Origin: Micavibrio sp. UBA6929
Lineage (GTDB): Bacteria; Pseudomonadota; Alphaproteobacteria; Micavibrionales; Micavibrionaceae
DNA length: 64,000 nt
Assembly: GCA_002448815.1 (NCBI GenBank)
Contig: DKAJ01000003.1
Location: forward strand, 104,036-168,035
Direction of reading: 5' to 3'
Below are positions 18,230-27,127 of the stretch, piece after piece. The position numbers and the translations under genes are program-made. The stretch's first letter is position 1. Every line of letters begins with the position of its first letter. The notes below the pieces were generated by a model. It ran no database searches, was not told the DNA's origin, and was given only the letters and a program-made list of their open reading frames with translations.

Positions 18230-18481
18230 ATGTTAAAAAAATCTCAAACTTCTTACCGCTTAAGCGACCGCATTTTTGCTGCTTTGGATATGGCTATTCA
18301 GCAAGAAGATGTTGCTATTGCGGAACTTCTTTTGCCTGCGTTAGAACGATCAATGACCCGTAATGCGGGCGGCGGTGAATTTGTTGAACGCCGTAATTAC
18401 CCTGATGAATTGGTAGAAGTGATCGACCGACTAGAAAAGCTAAAAAAGGCAGATGTTCTCGCTGCTCGAGCGTCGTTATAA
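18230..18481 (+). CDS. Small conserved alphaproteobacterial protein, unknown function
   Basis: An 83-residue, mostly helical protein. It begins with a polar N-terminus and holds a segment AIQQEDVAIAELLLPALERS, followed by GGGEFVERRNYPDE and a C-terminal Lys/Leu helix. There is no signal peptide, membrane helix or metal motif. The pattern with FVERR and YPDEL resembles a short protein I associate with alphaproteobacteria, but I cannot name a function. It follows the hydrolase closely and its stop is 6 bases from the convergent ligA stop. The tight spacing, ATG start and protein-like composition support real coding. Confidence 0.7.
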   Translation: MLKKSQTSYRLSDRIFAALDMAIQQEDVAIAELLLPALERSMTRNAGGGEFVERRNYPDELVEVIDRLEKLKKADVLAARASL

Positions 18482-18486
18482 CAATA

Positions 18487-20577
18487 TTATGATGCCATGC
18501 TGATCCACTCATCTTCGGTGAGTGTTTTTATCTCTAAGTCTTTTGCTTTTTTCAATTTTGCCCCTGCGTCATCCCCTGCGATGACGTAATCTGTTTTCTT
18601 TGAAACTGATCCTGATACTTTTGCACCTAGGGCTTCGGCCTTGGCTTTGGCTTCGGCGCGTGTCATTTGGTGCAATGTTCCTGTGAAAACAAGGGTCTTC
18701 CCGTTAAAGATATGATCGCTTGCGCTGCTGGGCGCTTCGTATGGCGTAATGGTGAGAGCGGCTTTTAAATCTGTGATAACGTCTTGATTGTGAGGTTCAT
18801 GGAAAAAGGCGATGAGATCTTTTGCAACGGCGGGGCCGATATCTTCGATCGCCAGCAGGTCTTCATAGGCTTCGCTGCTGGTTTCATGGGCGGCTTGCAT
18901 ACATGTTTGTAAGCGGTCGAGCGTCCCATACGTTGCGGCAAGGCGTTTTGCTGTGGCCTCACCGACTTGGCGGATGCCAAGCGCATAAATAAAACGGTTC
19001 AGTGCAATTGTGCGGCGTTTATCAATGGCGTTAAACAGGTTTTTAACGGACAAATCGCCCCAGCCTTCACGTTCTTGCAGGGGCGGTTGGATGTTACCTT
19101 CGTTCATCAGATGCAGGCGGAAGATATCAGCGGGGGATTTGATGATGCCCTCGTCATGGAATTGTTCGATAATTTTGCTGCCAAGGCCTTCGATGTCAAA
19201 GGCAAGGCGCGAGACAAAGTGCTTTAGGCGCTCAACAGATTGGGCAGGGCAAATTAATCCGCCTGTGCAGCGGCGCACGGCTTCGTCTTCTTCGCGGATG
19301 GCTGCGGATCCGCATGCGGGGCATGTATCGGGGAAAATGTATTCGGGCATGTTGCCAGTGCGCTTGTCTTTCAGGGCGCTGACAATTTGCGGGATAACAT
19401 CGCCTGCGCGCTGGATTGTGACCATATCGCCAACGCGCACATCTTTGCGGCGGATTTCATCTTCGTTGTGCAATGTTGCATTGGAAACGACAACGCCGCC
19501 AACGGTAATGGGCTCTAACCGTGCAACGGGGGTAAGCGCCCCTGTACGGCCAACTTGAATATCAATGGCGTTTAGGCGTGTGATGGCTTGCTCGGCAGGG
19601 AATTTGTGCGCAGTCGCCCAACGCGGCGCACGACTGACAAAGCCAAGGCGTTCCTGCCAATCAAGGCGGTTGACCTTATAGACGATCCCGTCGATGTCGT
19701 ATCCTAAATCGGGTCGTTTTTCGAGCAAACGTTCATAATTCGCCATAAGCGCGGCGCTATCCTCAACGGTGCGGATATCGGCCTGCATGGTAAAGCCCCA
19801 AGCAGACAAGGCGTCGATGATGGATTGCTGCGTTTGCAGGTTTTGTGCATCATTTTGCGCGTCATACTGACCAAGCGCATAGGCATAAAACCCAAGGGGG
19901 CGCTGCGCGGTGATGGTGCTGTCTAGCTGTCTCACCGATCCTGCGGCGGCATTGCGCGGGTTGGCAAAAGGCTGCTTGCCCTGTTGTTCTTGGCGGTCAT
20001 TCAGCGCACGAAAGTTATCGTGCGTCATATAAATTTCGCCGCGAACTTCCAGAACAGGCGGCGGATTGCCTTTTAGGGTATGAGGGATGTCGGCGATGGT
20101 TTTGACATTGGCGGTAATATCCTCGCCCGTGGTGCCATCGCCGCGCGTGGCTGCGCGCACAAGATGTCCGCCCTCATAGCGCAGCGAACATGATAAGCCG
20201 TCGATTTTAGGTTCGGCAATCAGGGTGATTTTTTCATCATCAGGCAGGCCTAAAAAACGGCGAATACGCCCCAGAAAATCGCTGGCTTCTTCTTCGGAAA
20301 AGACGTTGGATAAAGACAGCATAGGCATGGCATGTGTGACTTTATCAAAGCCGGATGCGGGTGCTGAACCCACGGTTTGCGTGGGGCTTTGCGCGGTTAT
20401 CAGGTCTGGATGTTCTTGTTCCAAGGTCTCTAATTCGCGGCGCAACGAATCGTATTGGGCGTCCGATAAAACCGGCGCATCATCTTGGTAGTATGCCTGA
20501 TCAGCCGCGCGCATTTGTTTGCTAAGCTGCGCGTGCTTTTGACGGGCCTCTTCTTTGCCCATGTCGAACAGGGTCAT
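18487..20577 (-). CDS. ligA: NAD+-dependent DNA ligase
   Basis: LigA seals nicks in replication and repair using NAD+. The 696-residue product has the full domain order. These are the NMN-binding Ia region, the adenylation domain with Lys124 in AEPKIDG, the OB-fold, a four-Cys zinc finger (CPACG near 410, then CTGGLICP), helix-hairpin-helix repeats near 530-590, and a C-terminal BRCT domain (GKTLVFTGTLHQMTRAEA). Length is normal. Its start overlaps the recN stop by 4 bases. The bamD-recN-ligA order is common in alphaproteobacteria. Confidence 0.97.
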   Translation of the reverse strand: MTLFDMGKEEARQKHAQLSKQMRAADQAYYQDDAPVLSDAQYDSLRRELETLEQEHPDLITAQSPTQTVGSAPASGFDKVTHAMPMLSLSNVFSEEEASDFLGRIRRFLGLPDDEKITLIAEPKIDGLSCSLRYEGGHLVRAATRGDGTTGEDITANVKTIADIPHTLKGNPPPVLEVRGEIYMTHDNFRALNDRQEQQGKQPFANPRNAAAGSVRQLDSTITAQRPLGFYAYALGQYDAQNDAQNLQTQQSIIDALSAWGFTMQADIRTVEDSAALMANYERLLEKRPDLGYDIDGIVYKVNRLDWQERLGFVSRAPRWATAHKFPAEQAITRLNAIDIQVGRTGALTPVARLEPITVGGVVVSNATLHNEDEIRRKDVRVGDMVTIQRAGDVIPQIVSALKDKRTGNMPEYIFPDTCPACGSAAIREEDEAVRRCTGGLICPAQSVERLKHFVSRLAFDIEGLGSKIIEQFHDEGIIKSPADIFRLHLMNEGNIQPPLQEREGWGDLSVKNLFNAIDKRRTIALNRFIYALGIRQVGEATAKRLAATYGTLDRLQTCMQAAHETSSEAYEDLLAIEDIGPAVAKDLIAFFHEPHNQDVITDLKAALTITPYEAPSSASDHIFNGKTLVFTGTLHQMTRAEAKAKAEALGAKVSGSVSKKTDYVIAGDDAGAKLKKAKDLEIKTLTEDEWISMAS

Positions 20578-22241
20578 GCGGCGTTCTCCAGTAATTTTTG
20601 TGCGGCGGCGCGTGCTTCGGGGGTGATGGTTTCACCGGCCAACATGCGCGCGATTTCTTCGGCGCGGTCTGTTTCGGTGCGCAGCGAATCGATATGCGTG
20701 CGCGTGGCGCCATTTTCGTCGCTTTTTTGCACGATGTAATGATGGGCGGCGCGCGCGGCAACTTGCGGTGCGTGCGTCACAACAAGGACTTGGCGCTGCT
20801 TGGCGAGTAGGGCGAGGCGCTGCCCCACGGCATCGGCGGTTGATCCGCCAATGCCTGCGTCAACTTCGTCAAAAATTAAGGTTTGCGCCGTGCCTGTTGC
20901 GGCCATGACGACTTTCAGCGCCAGCATAAAGCGCGACATTTCACCGCCTGATGCAATTTTGCTGAGCGCCCCGGGCGCTTGGCCAGGGTTTGTTGCGACT
21001 AAGAACTGCACGGCGTCGATGCCGTTTTCGCCCCACTGGTTTTCAGGCAGATCGCTGACATCCGTTTTGAATTTAGCTTTGCCCAGTTTTAGGGGATCAA
21101 GCTCTTTCGCGACTTTAGAGTCCAGATCGGCGGCGGCGGTTTTGCGCGCAGCGCTAACCTCTTTGGCGATGTTGAGATATTCTTGGCGGGCCTGTTTTTC
21201 GCGCGCTGCCTGATCGGTTAAGAGGTCCTCGGCATATTCAATGGCGTTGAGCTTTTCGGCAAGCTCTTCCCGTTTGGCGGCCAAATCATCAACGTCGCAG
21301 TTATGTTTGCGGGCTTCGCGGCGCAGGGCGTAGAGGCGCTCGTCAATGGTTTCAAGGTTATGATCACTTTCGGCGAGGTCGGCGCTGAGGGATTGGATTT
21401 GGTTGCAGGCCTCCTGAATTTCGCATGCGGCGCGGTCTAGGGCGGCAAGGATTTCATCGCCTTGATCGCCAATTTTATCTGTGATGCGGTCAATAGCACC
21501 AGCAGCGGCGGCAACAGGGTCTTGATCTTGGCTGAGCGCATGGTAGGCCGCGTTTAAGCCTTCTAGGACGCGTTCGCGGTGCATCAGTTGATCGCGCAGG
21601 GTGCTGAGCGTTTCTTCTTCGCCGTCTTCGGGGGCCAACGCGTCGAGGGTTTCGATCGCGGCGCGCAGGTAATCTTCATCACGGCGTGATTGTTCGATTT
21701 GCTCTTTCATGTCGCGTAATTTTTTTTGCGCATCTTTAAGGGCCTTCCACGGCGCGGCGAGGGGGGCTTTCAGGTTTGCATATTCATCCAGCAGCGCCGC
21801 ATGGTTAGCCGGGTCCATCAAACCATGCGTATCGAATTGCCCGTGGATTTCGACCAACATCGCGCCAATATTTTGCAGCATTTTGATGCTGATGGGTTGG
21901 TCATTGATATGCGCGCGGCTGCGTCCATCGCTGGTGAGGCTGCGGCGCAGGATAATGGGCTCGCCTGCGGTGATGTCTAAATCAAGGTCTTGATCGGCGA
22001 TATACTGGTACAGGGCGTGGGCTGGCGGGATATCAAATTCGGCAATAACGCTGGCTTTTTCCTCGCCATGGCGCAAAAGGCCGCTATCACTGCGCGCGCC
22101 AAGGGCAAGGCCTAGTGAATCCAGTAAGATCGATTTACCCGCGCCTGTTTCACCCGTCAGGGTTCCAAGGCCTTCGGCGAAGTCGATGGTGAGCTTGTCG
22201 ATGAGGACAATATTGTTGATGGTAAGGCGGCTGAGGCTCAT
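20574..22241 (-). CDS. recN: DNA repair ATPase RecN
   Basis: RecN is an SMC-like ATPase acting in double-strand break repair. The 555-residue product begins with a conserved core (LSRLTINNIVLIDKL). Walker A (GETGAGKSILLDSLGLALG) lies near residue 31, two coiled-coil arms flank a central region, the signature is IASGGEMSRFMLALK near 430, and Walker B reads TLIFDEVDAGIGG. Length matches the family. It is coupled to ligA by a 4-base overlap and sits 15 bases after bamD. Confidence 0.96.
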   Translation of the reverse strand: MSLSRLTINNIVLIDKLTIDFAEGLGTLTGETGAGKSILLDSLGLALGARSDSGLLRHGEEKASVIAEFDIPPAHALYQYIADQDLDLDITAGEPIILRRSLTSDGRSRAHINDQPISIKMLQNIGAMLVEIHGQFDTHGLMDPANHAALLDEYANLKAPLAAPWKALKDAQKKLRDMKEQIEQSRRDEDYLRAAIETLDALAPEDGEEETLSTLRDQLMHRERVLEGLNAAYHALSQDQDPVAAAAGAIDRITDKIGDQGDEILAALDRAACEIQEACNQIQSLSADLAESDHNLETIDERLYALRREARKHNCDVDDLAAKREELAEKLNAIEYAEDLLTDQAAREKQARQEYLNIAKEVSAARKTAAADLDSKVAKELDPLKLGKAKFKTDVSDLPENQWGENGIDAVQFLVATNPGQAPGALSKIASGGEMSRFMLALKVVMAATGTAQTLIFDEVDAGIGGSTADAVGQRLALLAKQRQVLVVTHAPQVAARAAHHYIVQKSDENGATRTHIDSLRTETDRAEEIARMLAGETITPEARAAAQKLLENAA

Positions 22242-22256
22242 GGGCGGAGCATCTCC

Positions 22257-23078
22257 TTACTCCGGCTTGAAGATCGAATCGATTGTGCGGTCAATTGCGC
22301 TTCGGTTGTCGAGCATCTTCGCGCGCATCTTATCGTCCATCAGTTTATATGTGCGTTCGTACCATGGACTGCCGGGATAGTTGTGGCCAAGTACAACGGC
22401 GATGCGCTGTGCTTCGCCTTTGAGGCCAAGTGTCATATAGCATTCTATAAGGCGGTGCAGTGCCTCGGGCACATGTGTGGTAGTTTGGTATTCTTTGATT
22501 ACGTTTTGGAAGCGATTGATCGCGGCGTTGATGTGATTGCGGTTTAGGTAATAACGGCCAATTTCCATTTCCTTGCCTGCAAGGTGGTCAAGAACAAGGT
22601 CGCGTTTGAGTTCAGCCTCGCGGCGGTATTCGCTTTTGGGGAAACGCTGCACTAGGGTGTTGAGCGCATCAAGTGCCTGCATCGTCATGTGCTGGTCACG
22701 GCGAATGTCTGTAATTTGGTCATAGTATGACAGTGCCTTGAGGTAATAGGCATAGTCAATTTGCTGGTTACCTGGGTGGAGCTGAATAAAGCGGTCAAGC
22801 GCGATCACGGCGTCGTCATAACGCTCGTCATAATAAGATGATAGCGCCGACATGAGTTGCGCTTTGGTGGCAAGCTCAGAATAAGGGTGCTGGCGCTCGA
22901 CTTCTTCGAATTGTTGTGTGGCTGTTTTAAACAGGTCGTCATTGAGGGCTTTGAGCGCGCCTTCATAAAGCTCTTCCGCGGTTTTTTCCGCAGGCGGTTT
23001 CGCGTCTTTATCTTTGCTGGCGCAGGCGTTTAAAGCCAACATCGAAAGAACCATACATAGCAGTGATAGCAAGCGCAT
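22257..23078 (-). CDS. bamD: Outer membrane assembly lipoprotein BamD
   Basis: BamD is the essential TPR lipoprotein of the BAM complex, which inserts beta-barrel proteins in the outer membrane. The 273-residue product has a lipoprotein signal with lipobox LNAC (Cys19), then about five TPR-like helical pairs (for example ATQQFEEVERQHPYSELATK and LHRLIECYMTLGLKGEAQRI). Length fits. It stands at the head of bamD-recN-ligA and downstream of lpxC, the usual alphaproteobacterial context. Confidence 0.94.
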   Translation of the reverse strand: MRLLSLLCMVLSMLALNACASKDKDAKPPAEKTAEELYEGALKALNDDLFKTATQQFEEVERQHPYSELATKAQLMSALSSYYDERYDDAVIALDRFIQLHPGNQQIDYAYYLKALSYYDQITDIRRDQHMTMQALDALNTLVQRFPKSEYRREAELKRDLVLDHLAGKEMEIGRYYLNRNHINAAINRFQNVIKEYQTTTHVPEALHRLIECYMTLGLKGEAQRIAVVLGHNYPGSPWYERTYKLMDDKMRAKMLDNRSAIDRTIDSIFKPE

Positions 23079-23214
23079 TATCTGTACCTTTAAAATGATA
23101 GAATCGTAACAGCGTTGATTATATCAAGCTGTGTGGTGGTTTCTACTGCAAAGGGCAGGAAAAATAGATAAATCCAGAGATTGATCGTATTGAATGCAGT
23201 GGGATGAAGATCGC

Positions 23215-24063
23215 CTAGGCGTATTCCCAAGCGCTTTCATCTGCGAACAGGGCGTGCAAGATTGCGTTGTTCATTTCGTGACCTGCTTTGAGGCCTTTAT
23301 ATTCGCCCTGAATTGGAGCGCCAGCAAGGTAAAGGTCGCCAATCGCGTCCAAAAGTTTGTGGCGAATAAATTCGTTTTCAAAGCGCAGGCCATCTTCGTT
23401 TAAGACTTTGTCTTGGTCGAGGACAATTGCGTTATCCAGTGATCCACCGCGTGCAAGGCCAATGGTGCGTAGATATTCAACTTCGTGCAGGAAGCCAAAT
23501 GTGCGTGCATCGGCAATTTCGTGGGCGAAGTTACCGTTGAGCAGTTGAACAGAGTAATCTTGGTCGCCAATTTCTGGGTGGTTGAATTCGATGCGGCCAG
23601 TATATGTTGGCACGTCTGAAGGTGTTAATGTGACGCGTTTGCCATCTTTTTCGACGCTGACCTCTTTCAAGATGCGAATGGCGCGTGATGGTGCGTTCAG
23701 TTCTTGTGTGCCAACCTCTGTTATGGCTTTGGTGAACGGTGCTGCGCTCCCGTCCATGATAGGAACTTCGCCGCCATCAATTTCCATGACCAGGTTATCG
23801 ATGCCGCACGCGCACAAAGCTGACATAAGATGTTCGATTGTGCCGACGCTGGCGCCATGTTCATTTGCAACGACAGTGCAAAGTTTTGTGTCGACAACAT
23901 TGTTCCAAAGGGCAGGAATTGTTGCCTTGTCCGCGTCCATGTCAGTGCGAATAAATGTAAGGCCGCTATTTGCAGGGGCGGGTTTCAATGTCAATGTGAT
24001 TTGATTGCCGCTGTGCAGGCCGACACCTTGGATGGACGTTTCTTGTTTGATTGTTTTTTGCAT
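23215..24063 (-). CDS. lpxC: UDP-3-O-acyl-N-acetylglucosamine deacetylase
   Basis: LpxC performs the committed zinc-dependent deacetylation in lipid A synthesis. The frame extends upstream to 24123, but LpxC proteins begin with MQKTIK-like sequence. ATG 24063 has an AAAGG site 7 nt away, so it is chosen, giving 282 residues. Landmarks are SIQGVGLHSG at the start, IEHLMSALCACGIDN with the first zinc His, MDGSAAPF, and FIRHKLLDAIGDLYLAG with the other zinc ligands His and Asp. In related genomes it follows ftsZ directly; here cysD-cysNC lies between on the other strand. Confidence 0.95.
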   Translation of the reverse strand: MQKTIKQETSIQGVGLHSGNQITLTLKPAPANSGLTFIRTDMDADKATIPALWNNVVDTKLCTVVANEHGASVGTIEHLMSALCACGIDNLVMEIDGGEVPIMDGSAAPFTKAITEVGTQELNAPSRAIRILKEVSVEKDGKRVTLTPSDVPTYTGRIEFNHPEIGDQDYSVQLLNGNFAHEIADARTFGFLHEVEYLRTIGLARGGSLDNAIVLDQDKVLNEDGLRFENEFIRHKLLDAIGDLYLAGAPIQGEYKGLKAGHEMNNAILHALFADESAWEYA

Positions 24064-24277
24064 CATTGTGCCTTTACCCTTTTTATCTATTCTGAAGATA
24101 AGTTTTTTGCGGATAAAGGACAAATAACACTTTGTTGCGTAATGTTACAAAAGGGGCTGCGTCTCTCGCTATTTGTGGTGAGTCTTTTGTGTTGAGGTAC
24201 TTGCTTATGGCTGTGCGTAGGTGTTAGTTTCCCAATTATATATATGAATAAACCACTGATGAAAGTGGAAGGTGAAG

Positions 24278-25177
24278 ATGACAAAGACACATCTGGATAC
24301 GCTGGAAAACGAGGCGATCCATATTTTTAGAGAAGCGGCCGAGCAAGCGGATAATCCGGTGATGTTGTATTCGATCGGTAAGGATAGTTCAGTTTTGCTG
24401 CACTTGGCGCTTAAGGCTTTTTATCCCGCGGTGCCGCCATTTCCTTTGCTGCATGTTGATACGCGCTGGAAATTTAAAGAGATGATTGCCTTTCGTGATC
24501 GTCGTGCAAAAGAAACGGGGATGGAGCTAGTTGTGCATATTAACCCCGAAGGCATTGAGCAAAATATAGGCCCGATCACACATGGATCATCCGTGCATAC
24601 TGATGTGATGAAAACGCAGAGCCTTAAACAGGCACTGGATAAATATGGATATGATCTGGCTTTTGGCGGTGCGCGCCGTGATGAGGAAAAGTCACGTGCG
24701 AAAGAACGCGTGTTTTCTTTTCGTGATAAAAACCATGGATGGGATCCGAAAAATCAGCGCCCAGAGCCTTGGAATATATATAATTCCCGTAAGAATAAAG
24801 GTGAAAGCGTGCGGGTTTTTCCGCTCTCGAATTGGACTGAGCTGGATATTTGGGAATATATTAAGCGCGAAAATATTGATCTAGTTCCGCTGTATTTTGC
24901 GGAAGAGCGCCCTGTCATCGAGCGTGATGGTATGCTCTTGATGGTTGATGATGAGCGCCTTGAAGTTCAGCCTGACGAGCCTGTTGAAAATCGTATGATC
25001 CGCTTTAGGACGTTAGGGTGCTATCCTTTGACGGGCGCGATAGAATCGGATGCGGCCAATTTAGATGATATCGTTGCGGAGATGAAAAATGTGACCACAT
25101 CCGAGCGTAGTGGCCGCGCGATTGATCAGGATAGTAATGCATCAATGGAAAAGAAAAAGCGCGAGGGGTATTTTTAG
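24278..25177 (+). CDS. cysD: Sulfate adenylyltransferase small subunit CysD
   Basis: With the CysN GTPase, CysD makes adenosine 5'-phosphosulfate from sulfate and ATP. The 299-residue product has the PP-loop-like SIGKDSSVLLHLALKAF near residue 30, GGARRDEEKSRAKERVFSFR near 130, and a C-terminal RSGRAIDQD...KKREGYF motif. A GTG lies 6 bases upstream, but GGAAGG is 5 nt from ATG 24278, which decides the start. cysNC starts 3 bases after its stop. The operon runs opposite to the flanking division genes. Confidence 0.96.
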   Translation: MTKTHLDTLENEAIHIFREAAEQADNPVMLYSIGKDSSVLLHLALKAFYPAVPPFPLLHVDTRWKFKEMIAFRDRRAKETGMELVVHINPEGIEQNIGPITHGSSVHTDVMKTQSLKQALDKYGYDLAFGGARRDEEKSRAKERVFSFRDKNHGWDPKNQRPEPWNIYNSRKNKGESVRVFPLSNWTELDIWEYIKRENIDLVPLYFAEERPVIERDGMLLMVDDERLEVQPDEPVENRMIRFRTLGCYPLTGAIESDAANLDDIVAEMKNVTTSERSGRAIDQDSNASMEKKKREGYF

Positions 25178-25179
25178 GT

Positions 25180-27033
25180 ATGAGCGACGTTCTTAAATTT
25201 ATCACGTGTGGATCGGTTGATGATGGTAAATCAACGCTGATTGGGCGGATGTTGCATGATAGTCATATGATCTTTGATGATCAGGTGAAAGAGCTTGAAG
25301 TCAGCAGTAAAAAATTTGGCACTACGGGCGAGGCGATTGACTTTGCCTTGTTGGTGGATGGCCTAGCGGCCGAGCGTGAGCAAGGCATTACGATTGATGT
25401 GGCCTACCGGTATTTTAAAACGGATAAGCGCCGCTTTATCGTGGCGGATACGCCTGGGCATATTCAATATACGCGTAATATGGCGACTGCGGCATCTACG
25501 GCCGAGCTTGCCGTGATATTGGTCGATGCGCGTCAAGGCATTTTACCGCAGACAAAACGCCACAGTTACGTTGTGTCGATGCTTGGCGTGCGTAATGTGA
25601 TTGTTGCGATTAATAAAATGGATCTGGTTGATTACGATCAGGGCGTCTTTGATCAAATTAGCGCCGAATATAAAGCATTCGCCAAGGATTTGGGGTTTGC
25701 ATCCATTGATTTGATCCCCGTGTCGGCCTTAAAGGGTGACAATATTTGTGATCAATCGCCAGACATGCCTTGGTATACGGGGCACAGTTTGTTTGGCGCA
25801 CTGGAAACAGCGGAAATTTCAAAAGCGGCGCTTGTTGATAAGGCGTTTCGTATGCCTGTTCAAATGGTAACGCGCCCGAATTTGGATTTTCGCGGGTTTG
25901 CGGGCACGATTGCGGCGGGCAGTGTGTCGGTTGGGCAAAAGCTTGTTGCGTTGCCATCTGGTAAAACGTCACATGTTAAATCGATTGTGACGTATGAGGC
26001 CGAGCATGATGCGGCTGAAACCGGGCAAGCGGTTACGATTACATTGCAAGATGAAATTGATATCTCGCGCGGGGATTTGCTATCTTGCGCCGAGGAGCCA
26101 TGCGGCATTGCGGATGTTTTTCGCTGTAAGATTTTATGGATGGCCGATGATGCAATGGTGGCTGGTCGTCAGTATATCTTTAAGTCTAGCGTGTCCGAGC
26201 AAGTGTGCACTATTGAAAAGCCAAAGCACCTGATTGATATCGAAACCTTGCAGCATGTTGCAGGGGAGCGCCTTGAGCTGAATGATATTGGCGTGTGCGA
26301 ATTATATTTGAATAAGCGCTGCGCATACGAAGCGTATGGTGATAATCGCGCGCTTGGGTCGTTTATTCTGATCGATCGCCATACTAATCAAACCGTTGGT
26401 ATGGGCATGATTGAGCATGAAATGCGCCGTTCGACCAATGTGCATCACCAAGATTTAACAATTACGCGTGAAAAACGTGCCGATATGAAGGGGCAAAAGC
26501 CAAGCGTTGTTTGGATGACGGGCTTGTCTGGCGCTGGTAAATCGACAATTGCCAATGCGCTGGAGAAAAAATTATTTGCCGCCGATTATCATACGATTGT
26601 TTTGGATGGTGATAATATTCGCCGCGGGATTAATATTGATTTGGGCTTTACCGATCAAGATCGCGCCGAAAATATTCGCCGCATTGCCGAGATCGCGAAA
26701 TTGATGATGGATGCGGGTTTGATTGTTGTTGTGTCCTTTATTTCACCTTTCGAGGCAGAGCGTAATATGGCCAAAGAAATCATTGGCGCAGAAAACTTTG
26801 TCGAAGTGCATATTGATACGCCGTTAGAGCTTGCCGAAAAACGCGACGTGAAGGGGCTTTATAAAAAGGCGCGCGCCGGTAAAATTCCAAACTTTACTGG
26901 TATTGGCAGTCCTTATGAAATTCCTGAAAACCCAGATGTGCGCGTTAAAACGCAAGACCGCGCGCCAGAAGAATGTGCGGATGATGTGCTATCTGTTCTG
27001 GCTGAGCGCCACATCTTGCCGCGAGGGATTTAG
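25180..27033 (+). CDS. cysNC: Bifunctional CysN sulfate adenylyltransferase GTPase / CysC APS kinase
   Basis: A 617-residue fusion of the NodQ type. Residues 1-430 are CysN, an EF-Tu-like GTPase with G1 GSVDDGKST (11-19), DTPGH and NKMD motifs followed by two beta-barrels. Residues 438-617 are CysC, the APS kinase, with P-loop GLSGAGKS (448-455), DGDNIR and a VSFISPF substrate loop. Together with CysD it turns sulfate into PAPS. This matches the thioredoxin-type CysH at 62864. The gene is followed by a strong terminator at 27067-27100. Confidence 0.96.
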   Translation: MSDVLKFITCGSVDDGKSTLIGRMLHDSHMIFDDQVKELEVSSKKFGTTGEAIDFALLVDGLAAEREQGITIDVAYRYFKTDKRRFIVADTPGHIQYTRNMATAASTAELAVILVDARQGILPQTKRHSYVVSMLGVRNVIVAINKMDLVDYDQGVFDQISAEYKAFAKDLGFASIDLIPVSALKGDNICDQSPDMPWYTGHSLFGALETAEISKAALVDKAFRMPVQMVTRPNLDFRGFAGTIAAGSVSVGQKLVALPSGKTSHVKSIVTYEAEHDAAETGQAVTITLQDEIDISRGDLLSCAEEPCGIADVFRCKILWMADDAMVAGRQYIFKSSVSEQVCTIEKPKHLIDIETLQHVAGERLELNDIGVCELYLNKRCAYEAYGDNRALGSFILIDRHTNQTVGMGMIEHEMRRSTNVHHQDLTITREKRADMKGQKPSVVWMTGLSGAGKSTIANALEKKLFAADYHTIVLDGDNIRRGINIDLGFTDQDRAENIRRIAEIAKLMMDAGLIVVVSFISPFEAERNMAKEIIGAENFVEVHIDTPLELAEKRDVKGLYKKARAGKIPNFTGIGSPYEIPENPDVRVKTQDRAPEECADDVLSVLAERHILPRGI

Positions 27034-27066
27034 GCGGCGCTCCGCTACTGTTTGCAGATAGAGCTT

Positions 27067-27100
27067 AAAAAAAGAGCCTCTCGATTGAGGGGCTCTTTTT
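27067..27100. terminator. Bidirectional terminator between cysNC and ftsZ
   Basis: The stem AAAGAGCC(TC) / (GA)GGGGCTCTTT carries an A run on one side and a T run on the other, so it can end both the rightward cysNC and the leftward ftsZ transcripts. It lies 34 bases past cysNC and 28 bases past ftsZ. Confidence 0.88.
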
Positions 27101-27127
27101 CTATTAAAGCGTTATTTTTATGAAGTC

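Noticed and set aside
24064..24123. Longer LpxC start at 24123
   Set aside because: The added 20 basic residues are unlike LpxC and the ribosome site favours 24063.
24064..24277. Riboswitch upstream of cysD
   Set aside because: The divergent lpxC-cysD spacer has no recognisable SAM or other aptamer; it is simply AT-rich.
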